A stretch of DNA of 64,000 bases from Paractinoplanes lichenicola (GTDB lineage Bacteria; Actinomycetota; Actinomycetes; Mycobacteriales; Micromonosporaceae), in the NCBI RefSeq assembly GCF_016785085.1, contig NZ_JAENHO010000017.1, forward strand, positions 124,001-188,000. Direction: 5' to 3'. A model generated the notes under the pieces. The model saw nothing but the letters and a program-made list of their open reading frames with translations, was not told where the DNA came from and ran no database searches. The stretch's first letter is position 1. The number at the start of each line of letters is the position of its first letter. Of this stretch, positions 1-9,478 are shown in pieces. Position numbers and translations under genes: made by a program.

Positions 1-465
1 GACGTGACGTCGAACCGGTTCGTGGTCGAGACTGCGCGCCACAAGATCCTGGTCGGGCGCTCGGCCAGCGACATCCGGCTCACCGGCACCCTGCCCGTGC
101 GAGGCAGCCGGGTCGGGGCGCAGAAGGCCGCCGACCGGACGATCCGGGCCGGCGACCACGACGAGTACAGCGGGATCACTTTGGTGGCGACAGGCGATCC
201 CGTACGGGGTGAGGCCGTGCGCGCGACGGAGGACGGCGCGTGGTGCTGCCTCAACGGGACCGACCTTTCCGGCGTACGGGAAGTGGCCGTGGACGGCGAC
301 GGCCCGGCCGTGACGCTGCGCCTCGACGACCCGTACGCGGGTGGGGAATTCGCCCTCGTGACCCCGGGATCGTCGGTCGCCGTGCCCGAGACCGAGGGCG
401 TGCACGACCTCTACCTGGCCATGGACACCGGGAGCCGGATCAGCGCGATCACGTTCCGCTCGTGA
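1..465 (+). CDS. GH3 beta-glucosidase/xylosidase, C-terminal part (5' end outside window)
   Basis: The frame is open from the first base to the TGA at 463-465, so only the last ~155 residues are present. The segment ILVGRSASDIRLTG is the signature end of the fibronectin-III-like domain that closes family 3 glycoside hydrolases. The following ~100 residues, ending GVHDLYLAM...RISAITF, look like a CBM6-type beta-sandwich found at the end of some actinobacterial GH3 enzymes. The catalytic domain is not visible, so substrate cannot be judged. The stop overlaps the GTG start of the next gene by four bases, implying translational coupling with a LacI regulator, a usual arrangement for sugar-induced hydrolases. 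An internal GTG at position 4 is not a convincing start. Confidence 0.75.
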   Translation, partial: DVTSNRFVVETARHKILVGRSASDIRLTGTLPVRGSRVGAQKAADRTIRAGDHDEYSGITLVATGDPVRGEAVRATEDGAWCCLNGTDLSGVREVAVDGDGPAVTLRLDDPYAGGEFALVTPGSSVAVPETEGVHDLYLAMDTGSRISAITFRS

Positions 466-1484
466 CGCCACCCCCGGTCACGATCGCCGACGTCGCCCGG
501 CACGCGGGGGTCTCGGCCAGCACGGTCTCCTACGTGCTCAGCGGCAAGCGGGCCATCTCGGCCGTGACCCGCGAGAAGGTGCTGGCCAGCGTGCGGGTGC
601 TCGGCTTCCACCCGCACGCGGGGGCGCGGGCGCTGGCCGGCAACCGGTCGAACATCATCGCGCTCGCCCTGCCGCTGCGCGCGGGCATGAACGTGCCGGT
701 GGTGATGCAGTTCGCGGCGGCGGTGGTCGACGCGGCCCGGTCCTGCGACTACGACGTGCTGCTGGTGACCGCCGACGAGGGGGCGGCGGGCCTGCGGCGC
801 GTGGCGGGCAGCGCGCTCGTCGACGGCCTGATCCTGATGGACGTCGAGACCGACGACGAGCGCGTGCCCGCCCTGCGCGAGCTGAGCCGGCCCAGCGTGC
901 TCATCGGGCTGCCCGCCGACCCGGCCGGGCTGGTCTGCGTCGACCTCGACTTCACCCGGGCGGGCGAGGTCTGCGTGGAGCATCTGGCCGCGCTCGGGCA
1001 TCGGCGGGTGGCGCTGCTCGGGGCGCCGCAGGCCGTGTACGACCGTGGGACCGGGTTCGCCCGCCGCACGCGCGAGGGCGTACGGGCGGCCGCCGCGCGG
1101 TGCGGGGTCGAGGCGTACGCCGTACCGCTGGAACCGCTCTTCCCCGCCGCCATGGCCGCGCTGGAGCCGATCGGGGACGCGACCGCCCTGATCGTGCACA
1201 ACGAGAGCGCCCTCGACCATGTGCTGACGGCGCTGCGGACGCTGGGCCGCAGCGTGCCCGGCGACGTGTCGGTGCTGGCCATCTGCCCCGACGACGTCGC
1301 GCTGGCGGCCACCCCGCACGTCACGAACGTGCAGGTGCCGGCGGCGGCGCTGGGCCGGCTGGCGGTCGAGCGCCTGCTCGCGCGGCACGACGGCGACGAC
1401 GTTCCCGCGGCCACCCTGCTGCCCCCGGCCCTGACCACGCGGCTGTCCTGTCACCCGCCCGGCCGTGCCGTCCGCCAGTTCTGA
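462..1484 (+). CDS. LacI-family transcriptional regulator
   Basis: The 340-residue product starts at GTG 462, overlapping the preceding stop (GTGA). The N-terminus TIADVARHAGVSASTVSYVL is a textbook LacI helix-turn-helix with hinge helix, followed by a periplasmic-binding-protein-like effector domain (about residues 65-330). Length is normal for the family. Coupling to the GH3 gene suggests it controls that hydrolase in response to the liberated sugar; this is inference from position. No downstream gene shares its strand closely, so it probably ends the operon. Confidence 0.9.
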   Translation: MTPPPVTIADVARHAGVSASTVSYVLSGKRAISAVTREKVLASVRVLGFHPHAGARALAGNRSNIIALALPLRAGMNVPVVMQFAAAVVDAARSCDYDVLLVTADEGAAGLRRVAGSALVDGLILMDVETDDERVPALRELSRPSVLIGLPADPAGLVCVDLDFTRAGEVCVEHLAALGHRRVALLGAPQAVYDRGTGFARRTREGVRAAAARCGVEAYAVPLEPLFPAAMAALEPIGDATALIVHNESALDHVLTALRTLGRSVPGDVSVLAICPDDVALAATPHVTNVQVPAAALGRLAVERLLARHDGDDVPAATLLPPALTTRLSCHPPGRAVRQF

Positions 1485-1576
1485 ATGTGTCCTCCACGGC
1501 AGGAGAAAGGGGCGGGGATGAAACCAAAACCACGGCGGCTGGTTGATAATCGAAACATGATCATGAGGGATGCGCG

Positions 1577-1828
1577 ATGCCGAGCGGCGGGGTAGGCCGC
1601 ACCGTGGAGCTCACGCCGGACCAGCAGGAGCAGTTGCAGCAACTCTTGGAGCAGGAGTTACGCGATGCTCTGCGCGTCTCGCGGGAGCGCCACGACCCGG
1701 CGGCGGTGGCCGAGCTGGTCGCCGAACGCCGCCGGGCCCTCGAACGGTTAGCCGGCCGGGCCGCGCACGATGCGCAGGACCCGCTCGATGAGGATCTCGA
1801 GGGCGACGGGGTCGTCGAGCAACGCTGA
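1577..1828 (+). CDS. Small charged helical protein, hypothetical
   Basis: An 83-residue frame starting ATG 1577, preceded by GAGGGAT. Residues about 10-60 (LTPDQQEQLQQLLEQELRDAL and onward) are highly charged and predicted helical, unlike random shadow translations. It contains TTA codons, rare in high-GC actinobacteria. The last 27 codons overlap the end of the opposite-strand gene at 1748. No family is recognised. It sits at the edge of the caspase/GAP1 island and could belong to it. Evidence is composition and start context only. Confidence 0.4.
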   Translation: MPSGGVGRTVELTPDQQEQLQQLLEQELRDALRVSRERHDPAAVAELVAERRRALERLAGRAAHDAQDPLDEDLEGDGVVEQR

Positions 1829-2716
1829 CACCCGCTCCTCGCGTTCCGTTCCCGCCCCGGGCGCCCGGCCGATCTCGTCGGCCCCGGACCCGTGCAGGAA
1901 CAGTTCCCTCAGCACCGTCTCCACCGTGGCTGCGGCGTCCTCGCCCCGCCCCAGCCCGGCCCGGATGGCTTCGACGGCCACCGTGGCCAGATCGTCCGCC
2001 CGCGCGTCGTCGAGCTCGCCGGGGTCGCCCGGCGGCAACGGACGCGGCTCGCCGGCGCCCTCGCCGGGGGAACCGCCTACCGGCGCGGTCTTGTGGCCGA
2101 GCGGGACCTCGATATGGTCGTGGTACCACTTCGGCCGCTCGCGCATGGCGACCAGCACCTTCTCCACGTCGGCCTGCGCCTCGGACGGGCTGATCCCCCG
2201 CTCGCCGGCCCAGCTGTCCACCGGCCACAGCGTGGCGCCGACCCCGCCCGGCACGCCGACCCACTCCTGGATACGCAGGGCCAGCCGGCAGAGCCACGGG
2301 TCGTCGCCCAGCGCCGCCCGGAGCCACTTGGTCATCCGGGGCCGCTGCGGGGCGCCGATCGCACCCCGGCGGCGGCGGTAGGCGTCGATGGCGAACCCGG
2401 GCGCCCGCGCGGCGATCCAGGCCTCCAGGTCGTTGATCTGCTCGGTCGTGGTGAGCAGGCGCTCGACGACCGCCTCGAGATCGTCGTGGAACCCGTCGAG
2501 GCAGCACTCCCCCAAGTGCCGGAACCCGCGGGCGCAGGCGTGATGCCCCCGGTTGCGCGCGACGCGGCGATAGACGACGTCGAACACTATGGAGCAGGCG
2601 AGGTCGTAGGCGGCCGGGCGCAGCACGTCTCGCTCCGCCTCGGACAGCCGGCCCAGGTCGCCGGCGCGAGCCAGCTCCCGGAGCCGCTTGATGGTGTATT
2701 CATGGTCATGCGTCAC
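1748..2716 (-). CDS. Sigma-region-2-like protein A (paralogue of the gene at 5827-6930)
   Basis: A 322-residue protein starting ATG 2716. About residues 95-150 contain CLDGFHDDLEAVVERL and LEAWIAARAPGFAIDAYRRR, which resemble the core helix and -10-recognition part of sigma-70 region 2 (compare the ECF-type pattern xAWLxxxARNxAIDxxRRR). A conserved tract GAPQRPRM...WL follows, then a WVGVPG...LWPVDSWA block. No region 4 is visible. A clear paralogue with the same order of motifs lies at 5827-6930, on the other side of the HTH/caspase pair. The gene is divergent from the HTH protein at 3002. A regulator or adaptor role is inferred; a true sigma function is unproven. Confidence 0.6.
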   Translation of the reverse strand: MTHDHEYTIKRLRELARAGDLGRLSEAERDVLRPAAYDLACSIVFDVVYRRVARNRGHHACARGFRHLGECCLDGFHDDLEAVVERLLTTTEQINDLEAWIAARAPGFAIDAYRRRRGAIGAPQRPRMTKWLRAALGDDPWLCRLALRIQEWVGVPGGVGATLWPVDSWAGERGISPSEAQADVEKVLVAMRERPKWYHDHIEVPLGHKTAPVGGSPGEGAGEPRPLPPGDPGELDDARADDLATVAVEAIRAGLGRGEDAAATVETVLRELFLHGSGADEIGRAPGAGTEREERVSALLDDPVALEILIERVLRIVRGPAG

Positions 2717-3001
2717 CGCAGCCCCCGCAGGGGTGACGCGTCCGGATATCCACTGTGCGGTAGTGAGGTTATCAAACCATCACTCTGTGTGATCTGCCCC
2801 CAGAACATCGGATAATCATGTCGGCGCATTTAGCCGGATGGAGGCCATTCTTTTGGCCGCACAGCTGGCCGATATCTGGCCAGAATCCGTCACGGTCCGT
2901 AGCCCACTGGAGTTCTGGCCACGACCCGGAGGTCGCGGGGCGTGGACTTCACCGCTACCTTCTCTGTAGTGGAATGACGACGGACGGTACATAGGAGCTT
3001 C
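2717..3001. promoter_or_regulatory. Divergent intergenic region of the caspase module
   Basis: 285 bases separate the divergent starts at 2716 and 3002. The middle part (about 2760-2880) is visibly richer in A+T than the genes and holds several TGGCCAGA/TCTGGCCA-like words around 2865-2925 that could be regulator sites. A good ribosome site AGGAG stands just before ATG 3002. No -10/-35 pair can be assigned with confidence. Confidence 0.35.
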
Positions 3002-3946
3002 ATGTCCCCCGACTCGGAGCTGTCCAAAGAGTTACAAGCCCTGCGCAGTCGCAAGGGTGTCTGCCGGGCCGGGCTGTACGACCACCTCGGCTTCCGGATC
3101 CGCCGCCTGTGCGGGCTCACCGGCAGGCAGCCCGACAGCAGGACCCGCGCCGCGGTCGAGACTTGGCTGACCACGCTGGCCGACACCCTGCTGCCCGAGC
3201 AGCGGCAGGCGGTGCTGGTCTCCTTCGCCGTGGGGGACGGCCATCGACTGGGCACCCTGGACGCCCGCATCGGTCAGCTCGCCGACCTGCAGAAGGTCTC
3301 CACCCGTACGGCACGGCGGCTGGCCGACGCGGCACTCGAGGCCCTCGTGAACGCCGTCGCCGAGGCGCCGGACGAGGAGCAGAGCGACGGGTGCGGCTGG
3401 CGGGTGTCCTCGCTGTCCTGCCTGTTCCGGCTCGACACCCCCACCCCCGAGCTGTACGAGCTCCGGACGATCGTCGCGACCCGGGAGATCGCCGAGATCA
3501 CCGTACGGATCACCCTGCCCCCGAGCGGGCCCGACGTCGGCGAGCCGGCCGTCGAGGCCCTGTTCGGCACGCGGATACGCGGGATCGAGCACGACGACGG
3601 CAGCTCCAGCCGGCTCATCACGCTCACACTCCCCCGGCCCCTGGCACCCGACGACACGCACGAGTTCTGGCTGCACGTGACGCTGCCGCCGGGCCAACCC
3701 GTACGGCCGCACTACGCGATCGTCCCGCTGTCCCAGTGCGACTCGGGCAGCGTACGGGTGCGGTTTCCGCGCGACCGCCGCCCGGAGGAGGTGTGGCTGC
3801 TCGACGAGGTGGCCTATCCCGACCTGGACGCCCGGCGCGCCAGCCGCAAGATCGTCGCGCCGACTCCGCAGGGCGAGGTGTCCCGCGACTTCCGCAGCTT
3901 GCGCGAGGGATACGCGTACGGGATCGCTTGGACGCCTTTGACCTGA
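3002..3946 (+). CDS. HTH plus beta-rich domain protein, caspase partner
   Basis: A 314-residue protein with start ATG 3002 behind TAGGAGCTTC. Residues about 45-115 (LPEQRQAVLVSFAV ... LADLQKVSTRTARRLADAAL) look like a sigma-region-4 or similar helix-turn-helix. From about residue 130 the chain is beta-rich, with TVRITLPP and DDTHEFWLHVTLP strands, and is not a family I recognise. It ends 20 bases before the caspase-like gene and is surely co-transcribed with it. The pairing of a DNA-binding-like N-terminus with a caspase suggests a sensor or regulator of the peptidase; that is inference. Confidence 0.6.
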   Translation: MSPDSELSKELQALRSRKGVCRAGLYDHLGFRIRRLCGLTGRQPDSRTRAAVETWLTTLADTLLPEQRQAVLVSFAVGDGHRLGTLDARIGQLADLQKVSTRTARRLADAALEALVNAVAEAPDEEQSDGCGWRVSSLSCLFRLDTPTPELYELRTIVATREIAEITVRITLPPSGPDVGEPAVEALFGTRIRGIEHDDGSSSRLITLTLPRPLAPDDTHEFWLHVTLPPGQPVRPHYAIVPLSQCDSGSVRVRFPRDRRPEEVWLLDEVAYPDLDARRASRKIVAPTPQGEVSRDFRSLREGYAYGIAWTPLT

Positions 3947-3966
3947 GCGGTCCGTCAGAAAGAGGC

Positions 3967-5769
3967 ATGCGAAACCTGTACGCCCTGCTGGTCGGCATCG
4001 ACCGGTACGCCGCGGTCCCCGCCCTGTCCGGCTGCGTGCGCGACGTGACTGACGCCCGGGAGCACCTCGAGGCCACGCTGGCGCCCGGCACCGACCTGGT
4101 CCCGCTGACGCTGCTGAACGAGCAGGCGACGCGGGACGCGGTGGTCGGCGCCATCACGTCGCACCTGGGGCAGGCCGGGCCGGACGACGTGGCGCTGTTC
4201 TGGTTCGCCGGGCACGGCTCGGACTGGCCCGTCCCGGCATGGGCCAAGCGGATCGAGCCCACCGGACGGCTCCAGTCGCTGGTCTGCGCGGACAGTCGCT
4301 CCGGCACAGTGCCCGACCTGTGGGACAAGGAGCTGTCGCTGCTGCTGGACGACGTGAGCGACCGGGCCGGGCACGTGGCCGTGGTGCTCGACAGCTGCCA
4401 CTCCGACGGCGCCACCCGCGAGCTGCTGGAGCGCGAGCCGGCCGTACGGACCCGCTCGGTGCCGCCGGGAGCCGCGCCCGACCTGGACCACTTGCGCGCC
4501 CGGTTGGAGGCCCGGCTCGCCGCTGACCGCCCGGCCGAGCACATCGTCCTGGCCGCGTGCCAGTCCACCGAGGCCGCCGAGGAACGCACCCTCGGCCCCG
4601 GCTGCCATCGCCGGGGCGTCTTCACCTGGTCGCTGCTGCAGGCCATGCGCCGGCTCGGCCCGGCGGCCACCTACAACGACCTGCTGCTGGCGGCGCGGAC
4701 CGAGGTCGAGCTGAACGCCTGCCGGCAGGTCCCGCAGGCCCGGCCCCGGGCGTCCCAGCTGCTCAACCAGCGGTTCCTGGGCGGGGCGGTGACGCCGTCC
4801 GACCGTGAGATCCGGATGCGCCGGAGCGGGTCGGCCTGGGTGATCGACGCCGGGGCGATGCACGGGCTCGAGGCCGGGGACGGGCTGCGGATCGGGGTGC
4901 GCGGGGACCCGGACCGGCAGGCCGACGTGGTCGAGGTCCGCGCGAGCGACAGCCGGGTGGCGCCGATCGCCGGGTGGGCGCCCGATCCGCACCGCCAGTA
5001 CCCGGTCGTGGTCACGGCGATGCCGACGCCGCTGACGACCGTGGCGACCGGCGACGAGGAGTTGCGCGCGGCGCTCGCGCGGTCGCTGGACGTACGGGTG
5101 CTCGATGACGGCATCCCCGACCTGCGAGCGCACTACGCGGACGGCGAGCTGGCGGTCGTCGACCAGAGCGGCGAGGAGCTGCTGCGCCGGCGATACTTCG
5201 TGGACGAGGCGGCCGCCGCCGTCGAACACATCGCCCGGTGGTTGCGGGTGTGGCACCGCCGCAACGGCGTAACAGCGCTTGGCTCCCCCGTACGGGTGGA
5301 GGTGCTGGACGCCGGGAAACGCCAGATCTTGGAGCGAGATTCCTCGAACGAGTACGTCGTCCAGTACGACGGCGGCGACCCGCCCGAGATCCTCATCCGG
5401 CTGCGCAACGACTCCGACCGGCCGCTGTTCTGCGCGCTGCTCGACCTGACGTCGCGCTTCAAGGTCGACCCGGTGCTCTTCCCGGGCTACTTCGTGGCGG
5501 CCCGCGACGTGGGTGAGTGCCTGGACGGCCGGCGGATCAAGGCGTTCCTGCCGCCGACCGTCCCCGTCGAGCCGGGCGCCTCGGTGAAGGACCGGCTGAA
5601 GCTGTTCGTGGCCGAGGCGCCCTTCGGTGTCGAGCCGTTCGTGATGCCGGCGCTGGCCGAGACCCTCGGCGTGCGCGGCTCCTACCGCGATCTCGGCGAC
5701 GCGGCCCTGCCCACCGGCCACGACTGGACCACGGACCAGGTCGTTATCCGAATCGAGGTCCCGAGGTGA
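3967..5769 (+). CDS. Caspase-fold (peptidase C14) protein
   Basis: The 600-residue product starts at ATG 3967, preceded by AGAAAGAGG. Residues 5-15 (YALLVGIDRY) open a caspase fold; the catalytic histidine is H83 in WFAGHGS and the catalytic cysteine C144 in VVLDSCHS, so the dyad is intact. The caspase domain occupies about residues 1-260. The remaining ~340 residues are beta-rich, with a WVIDAGAMHGLEAGDGLRIG barrel-like stretch (about 290-345) and a DUF4384-like C-terminal segment (about 430-600). There is no signal peptide, so it acts in the cytoplasm. Bacterial caspase homologues are known as death effectors or regulators in NTPase-linked conflict systems. Neighbours (HTH protein, sigma-like proteins, GAP1, membrane NTPase) fit such a setting. 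Confidence 0.88.
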   Translation: MRNLYALLVGIDRYAAVPALSGCVRDVTDAREHLEATLAPGTDLVPLTLLNEQATRDAVVGAITSHLGQAGPDDVALFWFAGHGSDWPVPAWAKRIEPTGRLQSLVCADSRSGTVPDLWDKELSLLLDDVSDRAGHVAVVLDSCHSDGATRELLEREPAVRTRSVPPGAAPDLDHLRARLEARLAADRPAEHIVLAACQSTEAAEERTLGPGCHRRGVFTWSLLQAMRRLGPAATYNDLLLAARTEVELNACRQVPQARPRASQLLNQRFLGGAVTPSDREIRMRRSGSAWVIDAGAMHGLEAGDGLRIGVRGDPDRQADVVEVRASDSRVAPIAGWAPDPHRQYPVVVTAMPTPLTTVATGDEELRAALARSLDVRVLDDGIPDLRAHYADGELAVVDQSGEELLRRRYFVDEAAAAVEHIARWLRVWHRRNGVTALGSPVRVEVLDAGKRQILERDSSNEYVVQYDGGDPPEILIRLRNDSDRPLFCALLDLTSRFKVDPVLFPGYFVAARDVGECLDGRRIKAFLPPTVPVEPGASVKDRLKLFVAEAPFGVEPFVMPALAETLGVRGSYRDLGDAALPTGHDWTTDQVVIRIEVPR

Positions 5770-5826
5770 CCGCTACCGATCAGTCGCGACAAGGAGCCCG
5801 CCATGGAGTCCCACTGCTGAGCCGCG

Positions 5827-6930
5827 CTACTTCTCGGGCTCGTTCACGATGGTGAGCGCGGCCGACACGATCGCGTTCAGCCGCTGCCGGTCGGAGAGCG
5901 CGCCGGTGACCCCGCCCAGCGGGTCGGCGCCGCCGTACGGGGCCTGGTCGAGCGTGCCGGTGAAGACGCCACCGAAGACCGTGCGCACCACCTCGACCAC
6001 CGCGTCCTCGGCCGGCTCGCCGCGCCCGATCCGGTCGCCGATGGCCCGGACGGCGTCGGCGGCCAGGCGGCGCAGCTCGGCGTCGACACGGTCGTCGGGC
6101 TCGCCCAGGCCGAGCGGGGCGACCGGTTCCCCGTACGGGTCGACCGCCATCGCCATGACCGGGGGCTGCTTGGCCCCGAGCGGGCGCTCCACGAAGGACG
6201 CGTACCAGTCGGGGCGCCCGCGCATGACCGTGAGGACCTGGTCGATCTCGCGGCGCACGGCGGCCGGGTCGCTGCCCTGCCAGTCGCCGGTGCACGCGGC
6301 CCGCTCCTGGGCCCACGACTCGAGCGGCCACAGCTCGCTGCCCGCGGTGCCGCTGACCCCGACCCAGACCAGAATGTCGACGGCGAGCGTGGTCAGCCAG
6401 CGGTCCCGGCCCAGCCCGTCGGCCAGCCACCCGGGCAGCCGTGGCCGTTGCAACGCGCCCCGCTCCCCGCGCCGGCGCCGATGGGCGTTGACGGTGGCCG
6501 CGCCGACCCGGGTCGCCACCCAGGCCTCGAGCTGGCGGATCGGCCGGTCGGCGTGGGCCAGCAGGTCGTCGACCACGGCCTCGACGTCGTCGTGGAACCG
6601 GTCGAGGCACTCGTCGGCCAGGTTCTCCACTCCCGCCGCGCACAGGGCGTGCCCGCGCTGCCGCTCGAACCGCCGGGTGATCCGCATGAAGACGATCGGC
6701 CACACCAGGTTGTACGCCGCGCTGGTGAGCTCGGCCCGCTGCGCCCCACCGGCGGCCGCGACGGAAGCCAGCGTCCCGGTGGCGGCGAGCTCCCGCAGCC
6801 GCCGCTCGGGATCGACCGGCTCGGCCCGGGCCGACCGCGAGACGTAGAGCCCCGGCGCCTCCCCGTTCCGCGGACGGCGGCGCAGGGTGCTGTGGTCGAG
6901 GTGCACCGTACGCGCATTCGCAGTGCCCAC
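5827..6930 (-). CDS. Sigma-region-2-like protein B (paralogue of the gene at 1748-2716)
   Basis: I choose GTG 6930 because it follows AAAGGAG at the right distance; the same frame stays open to an ATG at 6978. The 367-residue product repeats the motif order of protein A: CLDRFHDDVEAVVDDLL, LEAWVATRVGAATVNAHRRRRG, GALQRPRLPGWL, WVGVSG...LWPLESWAQ and WYASFVERPLG. Residues about 130-185 resemble sigma region 2. It has a longer, arginine-rich N-terminus than A. It converges on the caspase gene, ending 57 bases after it. The two copies flank the HTH-caspase pair in the same orientation, suggesting duplication within one functional module. Confidence 0.62.
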   Translation of the reverse strand: MGTANARTVHLDHSTLRRRPRNGEAPGLYVSRSARAEPVDPERRLRELAATGTLASVAAAGGAQRAELTSAAYNLVWPIVFMRITRRFERQRGHALCAAGVENLADECLDRFHDDVEAVVDDLLAHADRPIRQLEAWVATRVGAATVNAHRRRRGERGALQRPRLPGWLADGLGRDRWLTTLAVDILVWVGVSGTAGSELWPLESWAQERAACTGDWQGSDPAAVRREIDQVLTVMRGRPDWYASFVERPLGAKQPPVMAMAVDPYGEPVAPLGLGEPDDRVDAELRRLAADAVRAIGDRIGRGEPAEDAVVEVVRTVFGGVFTGTLDQAPYGGADPLGGVTGALSDRQRLNAIVSAALTIVNEPEK

Positions 6931-7092
6931 CGAGGGCTCCTTTCGTCCATGCCGATCGGTGGTTGAAGCTTCCTGCACGCCCGCCCGGTCCTCCAGGCCC
7001 GGCGCCCGGTTAGACCTCTTCGTGGTCCGATTCCGAACACTCAGGCGACCTATTCCGGGTTCGCCTGACCGGCCTGCCCAGCCAGGTGCTCG

Positions 7093-9449
7093 TCAGCCCC
7101 GGCGCCAGAACCAGCCGCCGCCACGCCGGTCCGGCTTGCCGCACAACCCGCTCCACAACGCCCGCGCGTTCCCGGTGCCTCGGCGGTCGAGTGCGTTGTC
7201 GACGGCGTTCCGCCTGGTGGCCGAGGGGTTCCGAACGAGCCAGAGATCAAGAGCGGAGATGAGCTCCTGCCTCGTTCGTTCGGCATCGCTCTCGTCGAGG
7301 ACCACGACGGCCCCCGCGATCAGCGACGCCGCCACGTCGCCGGTCATCATTCGGGCGACCCCGGTGATGTAGTCGCTCTGCGCCGGGCCTGGCAGCGTCC
7401 GGAACACATCGCCGACGACCCTCGGTGTCTCGGTCGCGAGCAGCACCTCGACCAGGTCGCGGGCGTGAGCCTGGAGCACCGCCGAGGCGGCCTGGTGCAG
7501 CGTCTGCGCCACGCCGGACTTGTTCGCCTGGGCGTCCTTCAGCCTGGCGACGGCATCTTCCACGATCCTGTTCGAGCGCAGGAACTCCTCCGTACGGGGG
7601 CTCGGCTGGAGCCGGCCGGCGCTGACGAGCTCGGCGACGACCGCCAGATCGCTCACCGTGAGACCGCCCGGCTGCGGCTGGTCGATCAGGAACTTCTCGA
7701 CGACGCCGGGCTCGAGCCCGGCGTCGCTCGGCATGGCCCCGGCGAACAGCCTCAGCTCGTCCTGGGTAGGCAGCGTCCATTGCCACAGGCAGCGGCCCAG
7801 CTCGCCGAACGGGACCTCCGGAGCTACCGTTCGCGTCGCGCGGCCGATCTGCTCGGTCAGCACGGCCCGCCGGGTCGCCGGGGTGCCATCGGCCATCAGG
7901 CTGCCCAGGATCGCGGCGTCGATCTCGCGGGCCGGCTGCCGGGGGGCCAGCTGAGCGCTCCAGGCTGTTGCGATCTTGCGGCGGTCGCCCGGGGTGTTCT
8001 TGATCCGCCGGCACAGCTCGGCCCGGAGACGCTCGTCCAGCTCGGTCGGGCAGGGCCAGAGCTGCGGATCGAAGCCCGTTTCCGGGTGCTCGGCCCACCA
8101 GTCGACGAAGCCGTCCACGGGCCGCCCGATGCCGGTGCAGGTGATCGGGACCCGGAAGCGTCCGGCCACCAGCAGGACCGCGGCGAAGGCGTGCTCCCGG
8201 GCGGTCCGCAGCTCGGCCACGACCGCCTCGGCCGCGCGCTCGGCCTCGGCCGTTCCCCACTCGGCCGCCAGGACCCGGCCGACCGGGGCGATCGTCGTCG
8301 CATCGGCAGCGCGAGCGGCTTTCAACTCGGCCGACAACCGCTGCAGCCGCACCTCCGCCGCGCCGGGGCCGAGGGTCCCGGAGGCCATCGCCGCGTCCAG
8401 AGCGCGCAAGGCCCCGAGATCCTGGTGGGGCGCTTGAGCGGCCAGCCGGCGCGCGATCGCCGGTCCGTATCGGGCGATGAGCGAGGACCGGCCGGTCTTG
8501 AGCCAGCCCGAGATCGCCTCGGCGTGCCGGGGGTCCACCGCCTGACCGAGCACGGCCGCCCGCACCAGCGCCAGGGCGGCCATCGGGGCCAAACCGCATT
8601 CGTCAGCCAGCATGACAGCGCCGGCGAGGTCGAGCGGCTCGGGCGAGCAGAACAGTTCCGCCCACGCCCGCGCGGCCGGATCCGCGGTCGTCTGACTGCA
8701 TCGCAGCGTCGTCAGGTCGAGAACCACGAACTCACCGGGGCGGTCGACGGTGGCGGCCGGTTTGCCCCAGCCGGGATGAACGGCGACCACCCGCTGGGAG
8801 CAGGCTACCGGGTCCAGGGTGAAGACCTTGAAGCCGATCTCGAGCGCGCGGCGCCTGGGCAGCAGCAGCGTGGCGGCGGCGATCCAGGTGAGGACGGGCT
8901 CGATCTCCTCGGCCACGAAGAGCACGCGGCGCGTGCCCCCGAGCGCGGTGAGAAGTGTCGCCAACAGGGCGCTTCCGCGCGGCTGGCTGCGGATGAGACC
9001 GCGTACGGTGTCGGTGTCGAACCGGCCGGGCCGGGGCGGCCCCGTCACCGGGTCGCTGCGTGTGGTGCCGGCCGGGCGGGCGGTCCAGAACTCCGCGTCG
9101 AAGAGCTGAGCCGGCCGCAGGTCACCGTAGGCCGCCGGGTCGACAGTCGTCAGGGCGTGTGTCAGAGCGTTGCCGTCAGCCGTGCCCGAGAGTTCCGGTC
9201 CGAGATAGACACCGGCCGCGGTGGCGAAGCGCTCACCGCCCATGTGGGCGAAGGACCGTGGATATCCCGCCGCCGGCTGGCCGTCGCGCCAGGCCGGCGG
9301 CGGCTGCTCGTACAGCAGATGGTCCTGGACGACCTGGATGGTGGCGGCGTCGGTCCGTCCCGAGGCGGCCTGCAACTGGGGGCCGGCCGTGCCCGGCCGC
9401 CGCTGGCTGGCAGACACTGGTTGTAGATCAGTGTCTCGAAGTCGGCCAT
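7093..9449 (-). pseudogene. GAP1-like (GTPase-associated protein 1) protein, frame interrupted near the N-terminus
   Basis: A strong ribosome site (GGAGGGGA) precedes ATG 9449, which encodes MADFETLIYNQCLPASGG, the expected opening of a GAP1-N2 domain. Within about 9378-9405 the homology jumps to the next frame, which continues AGPQLQAASG...LLYEQPPPAW...YPRSFAHM...SGTADGNALTHAL and runs to the stop at 7093. Restoring one base would give a protein of about 785 residues with the GAP1-N2 domain (about 1-150), a middle helical region and a long helical C-terminus. GAP1 proteins are described as conserved partners of GTPases in actinobacterial NTP-dependent conflict systems; no GTPase is present here. 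Either the gene is broken or the assembly lost a base. Family recognition is firm, the state of the gene is not. Confidence 0.72.
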
Positions 9450-9478
9450 CGACTCCCCTCCGCCGGTCCGCATTGTCT

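Noticed and set aside
5803..5820. AAGGAG followed by a five-codon ORF (MESHC) after the caspase gene
   Set aside because: Good ribosome site but too short to interpret; possibly chance between convergent genes.
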